This document shows positions 1 to 5,835 of a DNA stretch of 5,835 nucleotides, piece by piece. A program made the translations under genes and the position numbers. The stretch covers positions 4,652 through 10,486 of the forward strand of contig PKXI01000131.1 of assembly GCA_003133425.1 (NCBI GenBank), in the 5' to 3' direction. The notes below the pieces were generated by a model. It did no database searches, was not told where the DNA came from, and saw only the letters and a list, made by a program, of their open reading frames with translations. This stretch comes from Acidobacteriaceae bacterium (GTDB lineage: Bacteria > Acidobacteriota > Terriglobia > Terriglobales > Acidobacteriaceae). Position 1 is the first letter of the stretch; each line of letters starts with the position of its first letter.

Positions 1-1009
1 CCTGTTCTTTGCCAACGCCGGCGGCAAGGGATATTACCGCAGCGCTTATACACCCGGCGTTTATGCGGCACTCGTTTCCGGTATTGAAACTTCCCTGCCC
101 CCAACGGAACGCATCAGCCTCACTGGCGACGAATGGGCACAGGTCCGCGCCAACAAGGCAAAGGTGGGTGACTATCTTGACCTGGCCGCCGCCCTCAAGG
201 CCGATCCCAACGCCGAGGTGCTGTCGAATGCTCTGAGCGGCGTCGACGCAATTATGGAGCGTGTGGCCGCCACGCCCGAGGAGAAGGCTGCACTTGCCGG
301 TTGGATGCGCCGCACCTTCGGGCCTGAATACGCCAAGCTCGGCCCTCCATCGCCGGGCGATACACCCAACACTCGCGCCATGCGCGCCCAACTATTCAGC
401 GTCCTCGGATACTTCGGCAAGGACCCCGCGGTGCTGACCCAGGCGGCCGAAATCACTGAGAAATACTTGGCCGATCCTGCCTCGGTCGATCCGACTCTCG
501 GCCAGACAGCACTCGCGATTGCTGCGCGCAACGGCGACTCTGCCCTGTACGACAAACTTCAGAAGGTCTATGAGACATCAACAAATCCAGACCTTCAGGA
601 AAGTGCGCTCCGACTTCTCGCTGAGTTTGAGGACCCAGCACTGGTGCAGCGTTCGCTTGATTACGCGGTCTCAAGCAAGGTCCGCAATCAGGACGCAGCC
701 ATTCAATTCTCCATTTCGTTGCAAATAGCTGCCAATCGCAACCAGGCCTGGGACTACATCAAAGCTCATTGGGATAAAGTCCACGCACAACTGACCACCG
801 AGATGGGCAGCTATCTGGTCGGCGCCACCGGCGGTTTCTGTTCCGCCGATGCGCGCGATGATGTACAGAGCTTCTTCTCGACGCACAAGGTCTCTTCGTC
901 CGACAGGGCCCTGAAGCATGCCGTCGAGCGCACCAACGGATGCATCGAGTTCCAAACTCTACAAGAGCCGAACCTGAAGCAATGGCTCGCCGCGCATCCC
1001 AATCTGTAG
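1..1009 (+). CDS. M1-family aminopeptidase, C-terminal part (5' end outside window)
   Basis: The reading frame is open from the left edge (first full codon at base 2) to a TAG at 1007-1009, giving 335 visible residues, so the start is outside the window. The visible part matches the helical C-terminal (ERAP1_C-like) region of M1 zinc aminopeptidases. It opens with the family junction motif NAGGKGYYRSAY (residues 5-16), where the family usually has N...GYYRV.Y, followed by a RISLTGDEWAQVR stretch. The rest is alanine-rich helical repeat sequence, ending in an ERTNGCIEFQ...EPNLKQWL tail that I associate with acidobacterial members. The family removes N-terminal amino acids from peptides. The HEXXH zinc site and GAMEN motif would lie upstream, so catalytic competence cannot be judged, and neither can a secretion signal. 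An ATG at 164 is internal, because the homologous frame continues above it. The gene has its own stop 98 bp before the next start and no obvious functional link to the neighbouring operon. Confidence 0.88.
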   Translation, partial: LFFANAGGKGYYRSAYTPGVYAALVSGIETSLPPTERISLTGDEWAQVRANKAKVGDYLDLAAALKADPNAEVLSNALSGVDAIMERVAATPEEKAALAGWMRRTFGPEYAKLGPPSPGDTPNTRAMRAQLFSVLGYFGKDPAVLTQAAEITEKYLADPASVDPTLGQTALAIAARNGDSALYDKLQKVYETSTNPDLQESALRLLAEFEDPALVQRSLDYAVSSKVRNQDAAIQFSISLQIAANRNQAWDYIKAHWDKVHAQLTTEMGSYLVGATGGFCSADARDDVQSFFSTHKVSSSDRALKHAVERTNGCIEFQTLQEPNLKQWLAAHPNL

Positions 1010-1107
1010 CTCGGTCGTTCATTTGGCCGTTGGAATCGCAGCACTTCAGAGCGGATTGCGCTATTCTAGATGCGTTTGAACTGCCCCAACAGCAGACGGA
1101 GATTCAC
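1010..1107 (+). other. 98-bp intergenic gap before the molybdenum hydroxylase operon
   Basis: This is the only sizeable gap between genes on the plus strand. It must carry the operon promoter if the operon is transcribed independently. A TATTCT hexamer at 1062-1067 is the best -10-like sequence, but no matching -35 lies 16-18 bp upstream. I see no inverted repeat good enough to call an operator or a terminator for the aminopeptidase gene. Confidence 0.4.
1097..1102 (+). promoter_or_regulatory. Ribosome binding site of the [2Fe-2S] subunit gene
   Basis: CGGAGA lies 5 nt before the ATG at 1108. It decides the start: the frame is open further upstream (a possible ATG at 940), but that extension overlaps the aminopeptidase gene and encodes nothing family-like, whereas the protein from 1108 begins exactly where 2Fe-2S subunits usually begin. 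Confidence 0.65.
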
Positions 1108-1587
1108 ATGGGCGAGTTTGTTTTGAATGTTAACGGCTCTCCGCTCCACGTAAGCGCTCCACCTGAAGAGTCCCTACTCTCGGTGCTGCGCAATCGACTC
1201 AATCTGACCGGAACCAAGTACGGCTGCGGCGAAGGCCAATGCGGAGCCTGCACTGTGTTGCTGAATGGCTTGGCCACGCGTTCATGCATGATTCCAGCGG
1301 CCGCGGCGGTGAAAGCGAAGATCGTTACCATCGAGGGCCTGGAGGCTGACGGCAAGTTGAGTGCCGTGCAGCAGGCTTTTCTCGATGAAGGCGCGTTCCA
1401 GTGCGGCTACTGCACTTCCGGCATGATTCTGAGCGCGACTTCGTTGCTGAGCAGGACGCCGAATCCCAGCGATGAAGAGATTGTGACGGCGATGAATGGA
1501 AATGTCTGCCGGTGCGGAACCCATCCGCGAATCGTGGATGCTGTGAAACGTGCCGCGCATCTTGCGGCCAAGGGAGGCGCACGATGA
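1108..1587 (+). CDS. [2Fe-2S]-binding small subunit of a molybdenum hydroxylase (IorA/CoxS type)
   Basis: This 159-residue protein is the electron-transfer subunit of a xanthine dehydrogenase/aldehyde oxidase-family enzyme, at the normal family length of about 150-170. The N-terminal plant-ferredoxin-like domain (residues 1-75) carries C40, C45, C48 and C60 in the pattern GCGEGQCGAC...C. The C-terminal helical domain carries the second cluster through C99, C102, C134 and C136 (QCGYC and CRC), including Q98, the conserved glutamine beside the molybdopterin in this family. All eight cluster cysteines are present, so it should be functional. There is no signal peptide. Its partner has a Tat signal, so export as a folded complex with the large subunit is likely (inference). 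Its stop overlaps the start of the large-subunit gene in ATGA (1584-1587), pointing to translational coupling. The 98 bp upstream must hold its promoter unless it is read through from the aminopeptidase gene; I could not place one. The substrate cannot be told from this subunit. Confidence 0.95.
   Translation: MGEFVLNVNGSPLHVSAPPEESLLSVLRNRLNLTGTKYGCGEGQCGACTVLLNGLATRSCMIPAAAAVKAKIVTIEGLEADGKLSAVQQAFLDEGAFQCGYCTSGMILSATSLLSRTPNPSDEEIVTAMNGNVCRCGTHPRIVDAVKRAAHLAAKGGAR
1571..1577 (+). promoter_or_regulatory. Strong ribosome binding site of the large-subunit gene
   Basis: AGGGAGG ends 6 nt before the ATG at 1584, inside the last codons of the small-subunit gene. It fixes the start at 1584 rather than at an in-frame ATG at 1512, which would overlap the small subunit's CRC cluster region and place 24 unrelated residues ahead of the protein. 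Confidence 0.75.
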
Positions 1588-1724
1588 TCCTTCGCGATGA
1601 GCCAAATCTTGAGTCGTTCCAGGAGGAATACTGGGGGCCGTCGGGCAGCCTCCGCGTTGATCGCCGCGACTTTCTGAAGCTGCTTGGCGGCGGGTTGCTC
1701 ATTTGCCTCGGCCCGGCAGGCGCA
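1584..1724 (+). other. Twin-arginine (Tat) signal peptide of the large subunit
   Basis: Residues 1-47 have a long polar n-region, the twin-arginine core DRRDFLK (R27, R28, F30, L31, K32), a moderately hydrophobic stretch of about 13 residues (LLGGGLLICLGPA), and a plausible AxA site at 45-47. This predicts export of the folded, cofactor-loaded enzyme across the cytoplasmic membrane. The exact cleavage point is uncertain. The cysteine at 41 is not in a good lipobox because isoleucine precedes it. Confidence 0.8.
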
Positions 1725-3749
1725 CGATCGCAGGAATCTGGACGGGCTTTCGGCGGACATGAGCTTCCGAAAGATGTAGGCGCGTGGCTGCACATTGCAG
1801 CTGACGGCCAGGTGAAGGCATTTACAGGCAAGGTTGAGGTCGGACAGAACATTCGCACTTCGCTCGCGCAGGCTGTGGCCGAAGAACTGCGGGTTCCGTT
1901 TGACTCCGTCACGATGGTCATGGGCGATACCGACTTGACGCCCTGGGACATGGGCACGTTCGGCAGCCGTTCAACGCCTACGATGGCGCCGCAGTTGCGC
2001 GCTATGGCCATGGCTGCGCGCCAGATGCTTTTGGAGATGGCTGCTGAACGTTGGCATGTGGCAGCGGATGGCTTGAATGTGGCAGATGCCAAGGTCACCG
2101 ATGCTCAGAATTCACGCTCGCTGAGTTATGGCGAACTTACGCGCGGCGAAAATCTGATCAAAGTGATCTCTGCACAAGAGAGCCTGACGCCTGCAACAGA
2201 ATGGAAAATCGCAGGGACTCCGGTTCCGAAGGCTGAAGGCCGCGATTTCGTTACGGGGAAACACGCTTACCCCTCTGATATCGTGCAGCCCGGAATGATT
2301 TTTGGCGCTGTGCTGCGTCCGGACGGATACAACGCGAAGCTTGAGTCGCTCGACACTGGTGCGGCGGAGAAGCTTGCGGGTGTCCAGGTTGTGCGCGACG
2401 GAGACTTTACTGGCGTTGTCGCTGCTGATGCCTTCACTGCGCAAAAGGCCGTCTCTGCGATCCAGGCGAAGTGGAACGTGCCCGCACAGCCTTCAAATCG
2501 CGATCTCTTCGATTATCTGAGGAACAATCCTGAGTCAGGCCGCGACAATGGACCGGAGCATGTTGTGGGCTCTGTGGCTCAGGCTATGGATACCGTGGAG
2601 GTAAAGCTGGAAGCGCGGTACACCGTTCAGTACATCGCCCACGCTCCGCTTGAGCCGCGTGCCGCTGTGGCTGAGTGGAACGGCGACAAGGTGACTGTCT
2701 GGACGGGGACGCAGCGGCCATTTGGCGTTCGCGACGAACTTGCGCAGGCATTTCACATTCCTGCTGCGCAGGTGCGCGTGATCCAGCCGGATATGGGCAG
2801 TGGCTATGGCGGAAAGCATACTGGCGAAGCGGCGATTGAAGCAGCACGCCTAGCCAAGGCAGCCGGCAAGCCCGTCAAGGTTGTGTGGACGCGGCAAGAG
2901 GAATTCAACTGGGCCTACTTCCGACCTGCGGGAATTATCGAGATCAAAGCGGGCGCGCGACGCGATGGAACACTGGTAGCCTGGGAGCATCACAATTACA
3001 ACTCCGGCTCCGCAGCCATCGGCACTCCATACGAGGTGGCGAACCAGGTCATCCAATACCATCCGGTGCGGTCGCCTCTCCGCCAGGGTTCGTATCGGTC
3101 GCTCGCCGCCGCGGCGAACCACTTCGCGCGCGAGTCGCACATGGATTCGCTGGCGCACGCGGCGGGAATGGGTCCGCTGGAATTTCGGCTGAAGAACATA
3201 ACCGATGCCAGGCTGCGCGCCGTTGTGGAGGCGGCGACTGGCAAGTTTGGTTGGAACAGCGCGAAATCGACACCTGAGCACGGATTCGGCATGGCCTGCG
3301 GAACTGATAAGGGCGGCTACGTTGCCACGTGTGTGGAAATTGAGATTGATGCCGCGAGTAAAAAACTGCGTGTCCGGCGCGTTGTGCAGGCGTGGGAATC
3401 GGGCGCGATTGTGAATCCAGACGGGCTGCGCAATCAGAATGAGGGCGCCATTATGCAGGGCATCGGCGGCGCCCTCTTTGAGAGGATTCTCTTTGACAAC
3501 GGCCGCGTCCTGAATCCGCGCTTCTCGCAGTACCGGCTTCCGCGGTTCAGTGATATGCCTCAGATCGTAATTGTCCTGCTGGACCGAAAAGATCTGCCTT
3601 CGGCTGGCGCGGGCGAATCGGGACTCGTAGGCGTGGCGCCTGCGGTGGGCAACGCAATCTTTGCGGCCAGCGGAGTGCGGCTTTGCAACATGCCAATGTT
3701 GGCGAAAAGTGGTGCGGCGGGAGAGGCCGAGCCTCCGTTCAAGATTTGA
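1584..3749 (+). CDS. Tat-exported molybdopterin-binding large subunit, xanthine dehydrogenase/isoquinoline 1-oxidoreductase beta (IorB) type
   Basis: This 721-residue catalytic subunit of a molybdenum hydroxylase should oxidise a heterocycle or aldehyde using water as oxygen donor and pass electrons to the [2Fe-2S] subunit encoded just before it. A Tat signal covers residues 1-47 (DRRDFLK at 26-32, hydrophobic stretch, possible AGA cleavage site at 45-47). Residues 68-155 contain VEVGQNIRTSLAQAVAEEL, a molybdopterin-binding segment that lies near the C-terminus in canonical xanthine dehydrogenases; its N-terminal position is the permuted IorB arrangement. Residues 205-300 form the alpha/beta hammerhead-like domain, and 340-700 the main cofactor domains. 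MGSGYGGKH (404-412) corresponds to the GGGFGGK cofactor loop, and GAGE (675-678) supplies the catalytic glutamate E678. The length is normal for IorB-like proteins and there is no fused cytochrome. The first codon overlaps the preceding stop (ATGA). No FAD subunit or maturation gene is nearby. The assignment to the enzyme family is firm, but the substrate is unknown and isoquinoline should not be assumed. Confidence 0.93.
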   Translation: MILRDEPNLESFQEEYWGPSGSLRVDRRDFLKLLGGGLLICLGPAGARSQESGRAFGGHELPKDVGAWLHIAADGQVKAFTGKVEVGQNIRTSLAQAVAEELRVPFDSVTMVMGDTDLTPWDMGTFGSRSTPTMAPQLRAMAMAARQMLLEMAAERWHVAADGLNVADAKVTDAQNSRSLSYGELTRGENLIKVISAQESLTPATEWKIAGTPVPKAEGRDFVTGKHAYPSDIVQPGMIFGAVLRPDGYNAKLESLDTGAAEKLAGVQVVRDGDFTGVVAADAFTAQKAVSAIQAKWNVPAQPSNRDLFDYLRNNPESGRDNGPEHVVGSVAQAMDTVEVKLEARYTVQYIAHAPLEPRAAVAEWNGDKVTVWTGTQRPFGVRDELAQAFHIPAAQVRVIQPDMGSGYGGKHTGEAAIEAARLAKAAGKPVKVVWTRQEEFNWAYFRPAGIIEIKAGARRDGTLVAWEHHNYNSGSAAIGTPYEVANQVIQYHPVRSPLRQGSYRSLAAAANHFARESHMDSLAHAAGMGPLEFRLKNITDARLRAVVEAATGKFGWNSAKSTPEHGFGMACGTDKGGYVATCVEIEIDAASKKLRVRRVVQAWESGAIVNPDGLRNQNEGAIMQGIGGALFERILFDNGRVLNPRFSQYRLPRFSDMPQIVIVLLDRKDLPSAGAGESGLVGVAPAVGNAIFAASGVRLCNMPMLAKSGAAGEAEPPFKI

Positions 3750-3767
3750 ACGAGGTAACGCTCTCCC
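3719..3767. terminator. Hairpin between convergent genes, probable bidirectional terminator
   Basis: The inner stem pairs CCTCCGTTCAA (3732-3742) with TTGAACGAGG (3746-3755): ten base pairs with one bulged C and a 3-nt GAT loop. An outer stem pairs GGGAGAG (3719-3725) with CTCTCCC (3761-3767) perfectly, separated from the inner stem by a small internal loop (3726-3731 against 3756-3760). The inner stem contains the TGA stop of the large-subunit gene (3747-3749), and the element ends 19 bp before the polA stop. Being nearly symmetric, it forms on transcripts from either strand. No clear U-tract follows on either side (the minus strand has only a short CUUUUC about 10 nt beyond), so it may stall convergent polymerases or protect 3' ends rather than act as a classic intrinsic terminator. 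Confidence 0.6.
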
Positions 3768-3786
3768 ACAAACTTCGCTGCAATCT

Positions 3787-5835
3787 CTACTTGAGATCTC
3801 TCCAGTTCGGGCCGAACCCCAGGTCCGCTACCAGCGGTACCTTGAGCTTTATAACTCCCTCCATCTCGGTCCGCACCAGCGTTTCTATCTCGGCTTTCTC
3901 GTCGAGGGGAACTTCGAAGATCAGCTCATCATGGACCTGGAGGATCATGCGCGTCTTCAGTTTGCGCTCGGTCAACTGGCGGTCGATCGAGATCATGGCC
4001 AGCTTGATGAGGTCAGCCGCTGTGCCTTGCAGCGGCGTGTTGATGGCGGTGCGCTCGGCGAATCCTCGCTGGTTGGGGTTGCGGCTTTCCATGTCAGGAA
4101 TGGGTCGCATGCGGCCGAACAGCGTGCGCACGAAACCCTCTTTGCGCACCTCGTCCAATGTGTTTTCAATGAATGCTTTCACGCCCACGTAACGGACGAA
4201 ATAGCGCTCGATATATGCCTTCGCTTCGGCCTGCGGAATTCCAAGTTGGGCCGCGAGCCCGAACGGCGAGATTCCATAAACGATGCCGAAGTTGACGGCC
4301 TTTGCGCGGTTGCGGGTCTCCTTGTCCATGGTGTCAATGGGCACGCCGAAGACTTCGCTCGCAGTGAGAGCATGAATGTCGATGTCCTCCTCGTAAGCAC
4401 GGACCAGCAGCGCGTCGTCGCTGAAATGTGCAAGCAGGCGCAACTCGATCTGCGAGTAATCGGCCGAGAGGAGTTGCGTGCCGGGCGAAGCAGTGAATGC
4501 CGCGCGGATTTCGCGGCCCAGCTCAGTGCGCGTGGGAATGTTTTGGAGATTAGGGTTGATCGAGGAGAGACGTCCAGTGGATGTGGCTGCGGCCTGAAAT
4601 GTGGTGTGGACGCGCGATTGGGAATCGGCCAAAAGCGGCAAAGCGTCAATGTAGTTGGATTTGAGCTTGGACAGGTGACGGTATTCAAGCACCAGCCTTG
4701 GAACTTCGTTCTGCTCCGCAAGTTGTTCGAGCACGTCCTGCGCGGTGGAGAGGGCTTTGCCTTTTCCACGGCTCGGCGGCGCTGCAAGGCCCATGTGCGT
4801 GAACAGGACTTCGCCGAGTTGCTTGGGCGAGTTGATGTTGAATCGACGGCCCGCGAGTTCGAAGATCCTCTCCCCGACGCGTCCGAGCTCCAGGCTGAAC
4901 CGCTTGGAGAGGCCGTCGAGCACGCCGACGTCGATGCGGACGCCGACCTGCTCCATCCGGTAGAGCACTGGCGCGAGAGGCAGATCGATTTCTTGGTAGA
5001 CGCGCTCGACTCCAGATTTTTGCGCCTCCACGAGCAGCGCTGGAACCAACGCATGAATTGTTGCAGCGGCTGCAGTCTGCGTGGAGGGCGCGGGCTGGCT
5101 GTGGCGTGCGGCTACGTCGGCGAGTGCCTGCGTGGCGTGGGTCGGATTGAGCGCATAGGAAAGCAGCATCGTGTCGTCGGCTGCGCCTCCCAATACAACT
5201 CCTTGCGCGTCAAGCAAGTGCATGGCCAACTTCAAGTCGTGCGTACGCTTTGGCGCTGCATCCTGTTCAAGCAGCTTGCGTAATTCAGGCGTCAGCGGAA
5301 GGCGCAAAGCGACACCAGGCTCGGCGCATACGCCTACTGCAAAGCTGGCGTGCTTCTCTTCTGCCTCGGCTAGATCGAGCAGCGACTGAGCTGGAGGCAG
5401 CTCGTCTTCTGCCTCGGCTTCCGCATTGCGAGCGGTGGCATCAAGTGCGAAAGCGAAACCGTGCGCCTCTGCTGCGCGGTAGAATTCGGCGGCCTGGGCT
5501 TCGGTTGGTTCCTCGATGAGTTCTAGTGGCGCCGCGCTTTCGGCGGGCGCAAGGTCGCGGAGCATCGATGTGAACTCAAGCTCAGTGAAAAGCTCGCGGC
5601 AGGCTTCGAGATCCGGCGACTGCGTTTCCATGGCGCCCAGATCCAGGTTGAGCGGGACGTGGTTGTCGATGGTTACCAGCTCTTTTGACAGGAGCACAGC
5701 GTCGCGATTCTGCTCCAGCGATTCGCGGTAGGTTTTGCGCTTGACCTCGGCAGCCCGGTCCAGCACTGCCTCCACGCTACCGAATTCGCGAATCAGGTCT
5801 ACGCTTCCCTTGTCGCCGATGCCGGGCGCGCCGGG
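3787..5835 (-). CDS. polA: DNA polymerase I, missing N-terminus (runs off right edge)
   Basis: The minus-strand frame is open from base 5835 to a TAG at 3787-3789, giving 682 visible residues; about 190-200 N-terminal residues lie outside. DNA polymerase I fills gaps in repair and replaces Okazaki-fragment primers. Residues below count from the codon at 5835-5833. Residues 1-65 are the end of the 5'-3' exonuclease domain, with the PGAPGIGDKG helix-hairpin motif and LSKELVTIDNHVPL. Residues about 100-275 are a 3'-5' exonuclease-like domain that looks inactive: the usual DxE is DAT (D132, T134), the second-motif aspartate is A204, and the third YxxxD motif is absent in a shortened loop. The polymerase domain (about 280-682) is complete: TGRLSS...NLQNIP, motif A DYSQIELR (D459), motif B RNRAKAVNFGIVYG (R508, K512, F516, Y520) and motif C VHDELIFE (D636, E637). 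The GTG at 5775 is internal, because homology continues above it. The gene converges on the hydroxylase operon with 37 bp between stops. Confidence 0.96.
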   Translation of the reverse strand, partial: PGAPGIGDKGSVDLIREFGSVEAVLDRAAEVKRKTYRESLEQNRDAVLLSKELVTIDNHVPLNLDLGAMETQSPDLEACRELFTELEFTSMLRDLAPAESAAPLELIEEPTEAQAAEFYRAAEAHGFAFALDATARNAEAEAEDELPPAQSLLDLAEAEEKHASFAVGVCAEPGVALRLPLTPELRKLLEQDAAPKRTHDLKLAMHLLDAQGVVLGGAADDTMLLSYALNPTHATQALADVAARHSQPAPSTQTAAAATIHALVPALLVEAQKSGVERVYQEIDLPLAPVLYRMEQVGVRIDVGVLDGLSKRFSLELGRVGERIFELAGRRFNINSPKQLGEVLFTHMGLAAPPSRGKGKALSTAQDVLEQLAEQNEVPRLVLEYRHLSKLKSNYIDALPLLADSQSRVHTTFQAAATSTGRLSSINPNLQNIPTRTELGREIRAAFTASPGTQLLSADYSQIELRLLAHFSDDALLVRAYEEDIDIHALTASEVFGVPIDTMDKETRNRAKAVNFGIVYGISPFGLAAQLGIPQAEAKAYIERYFVRYVGVKAFIENTLDEVRKEGFVRTLFGRMRPIPDMESRNPNQRGFAERTAINTPLQGTAADLIKLAMISIDRQLTERKLKTRMILQVHDELIFEVPLDEKAEIETLVRTEMEGVIKLKVPLVADLGFGPNWRDLK
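5098..5461 (-). other. Degenerate 3'-5' exonuclease-like domain within PolA
   Basis: Aligned by eye to E. coli Pol I, FAFDTETDSL corresponds here to FALDATARNA, so D355 is kept (codon 5440-5442) but E357 becomes Thr (5434-5436). GQNLKYD corresponds to THDLKLA, so D424 becomes Ala (5224-5226). The segment after DTMLLSYALNP is about 18 residues shorter than in E. coli and has no YAAEDAD equivalent, so D501 is missing. An acidic, low-complexity stretch (NAEAEAEDELPPA) follows the first motif. The fold is probably retained as a structural spacer, as in Taq and Bacillus Pol I, without proofreading activity (inference). Confidence 0.75.

Noticed and set aside
164..1009. Aminopeptidase frame read as a complete 281-residue gene starting at 164
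   Set aside because: The same frame is open to the left edge and carries the conserved M1 junction motif GYYRSAY upstream of that ATG, so the gene is cut by the window instead of starting inside it.
1062..1067. TATTCT as a -10 promoter element for the hydroxylase operon
   Set aside because: No acceptable -35 hexamer lies 16-18 bp upstream and there is no extended -10 TGn, so it is not supported beyond a weak single-box match.
940..1107. Upstream in-frame extension of the [2Fe-2S] subunit gene from an ATG at 940
   Set aside because: The extension overlaps the aminopeptidase coding sequence, has no family homology, and the ATG at 1108 has a well-spaced ribosome binding site and gives the normal N-terminus.
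1692..1706. LLIC in the large-subunit signal peptide as a lipobox (lipoprotein anchoring)
   Set aside because: The residue before the cysteine is Ile, not Gly, Ala or Ser, and the cysteine lies inside the hydrophobic core. An ordinary Tat signal with later cleavage fits better.
1325..2098. Minus-strand open frame of 257 codons opposite the hydroxylase operon
   Set aside because: It spans the end of the small-subunit gene and the start of the large-subunit gene on the opposite strand. The protein is rich in Ser, Arg and Pro with no family resemblance, typical of an antisense shadow.
3661..5283. Long plus-strand open frame of 540 codons antisense to polA
   Set aside because: It lies almost wholly opposite the confident polA gene, its translation shows no recognisable domain, and long antisense frames are expected opposite GC-biased third codon positions.

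Overview
This is an ordinary-looking chromosomal segment from a fairly GC-rich bacterium. The wording of the proteins (C-terminus of the M1 aminopeptidase, the IorB-type molybdenum hydroxylase, the PolA) resembles what I remember from soil Acidobacteriota (Terriglobia-like). That is recognition from memory, not a search result, so the phylum is a moderate-confidence guess. I found no IS elements, CRISPR arrays, tRNA/rRNA genes or phage genes.

Layout, left to right. Positions 1-1009 (+) hold the C-terminal third or so of an M1-family zinc aminopeptidase whose catalytic part lies upstream of the window. A 98-bp gap follows. Positions 1108-1587 and 1584-3749 (+) form a tight two-gene operon joined by an ATGA stop/start overlap. 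It encodes a small subunit with two [2Fe-2S] clusters and a Tat-exported molybdopterin-binding large subunit of the xanthine dehydrogenase / isoquinoline 1-oxidoreductase (IorAB) type. A long, nearly perfect hairpin (3719-3767) sits on the stop codon of that operon. On the other side of it is the end of polA, which runs on the minus strand from beyond the right edge to 3787.

The two operon proteins should form one enzyme: substrate hydroxylation at the molybdenum centre of the large subunit, then electron transfer through the small subunit's iron-sulfur clusters to an external acceptor. No FAD subunit or cytochrome gene is present here, so the acceptor is unknown. The small subunit has no signal of its own and is expected to be co-exported with its Tat-signalled partner. 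PolA has an intact polymerase site, but its 3'-5' exonuclease domain has lost most of its metal-binding carboxylates, so it probably does not proofread.

I see no convincing evidence for a previously undescribed system. The points most worth checking are the degenerate exonuclease domain of PolA, the stop-codon-overlapping hairpin between convergent genes, and the minimal exported molybdenum hydroxylase without a visible redox partner.
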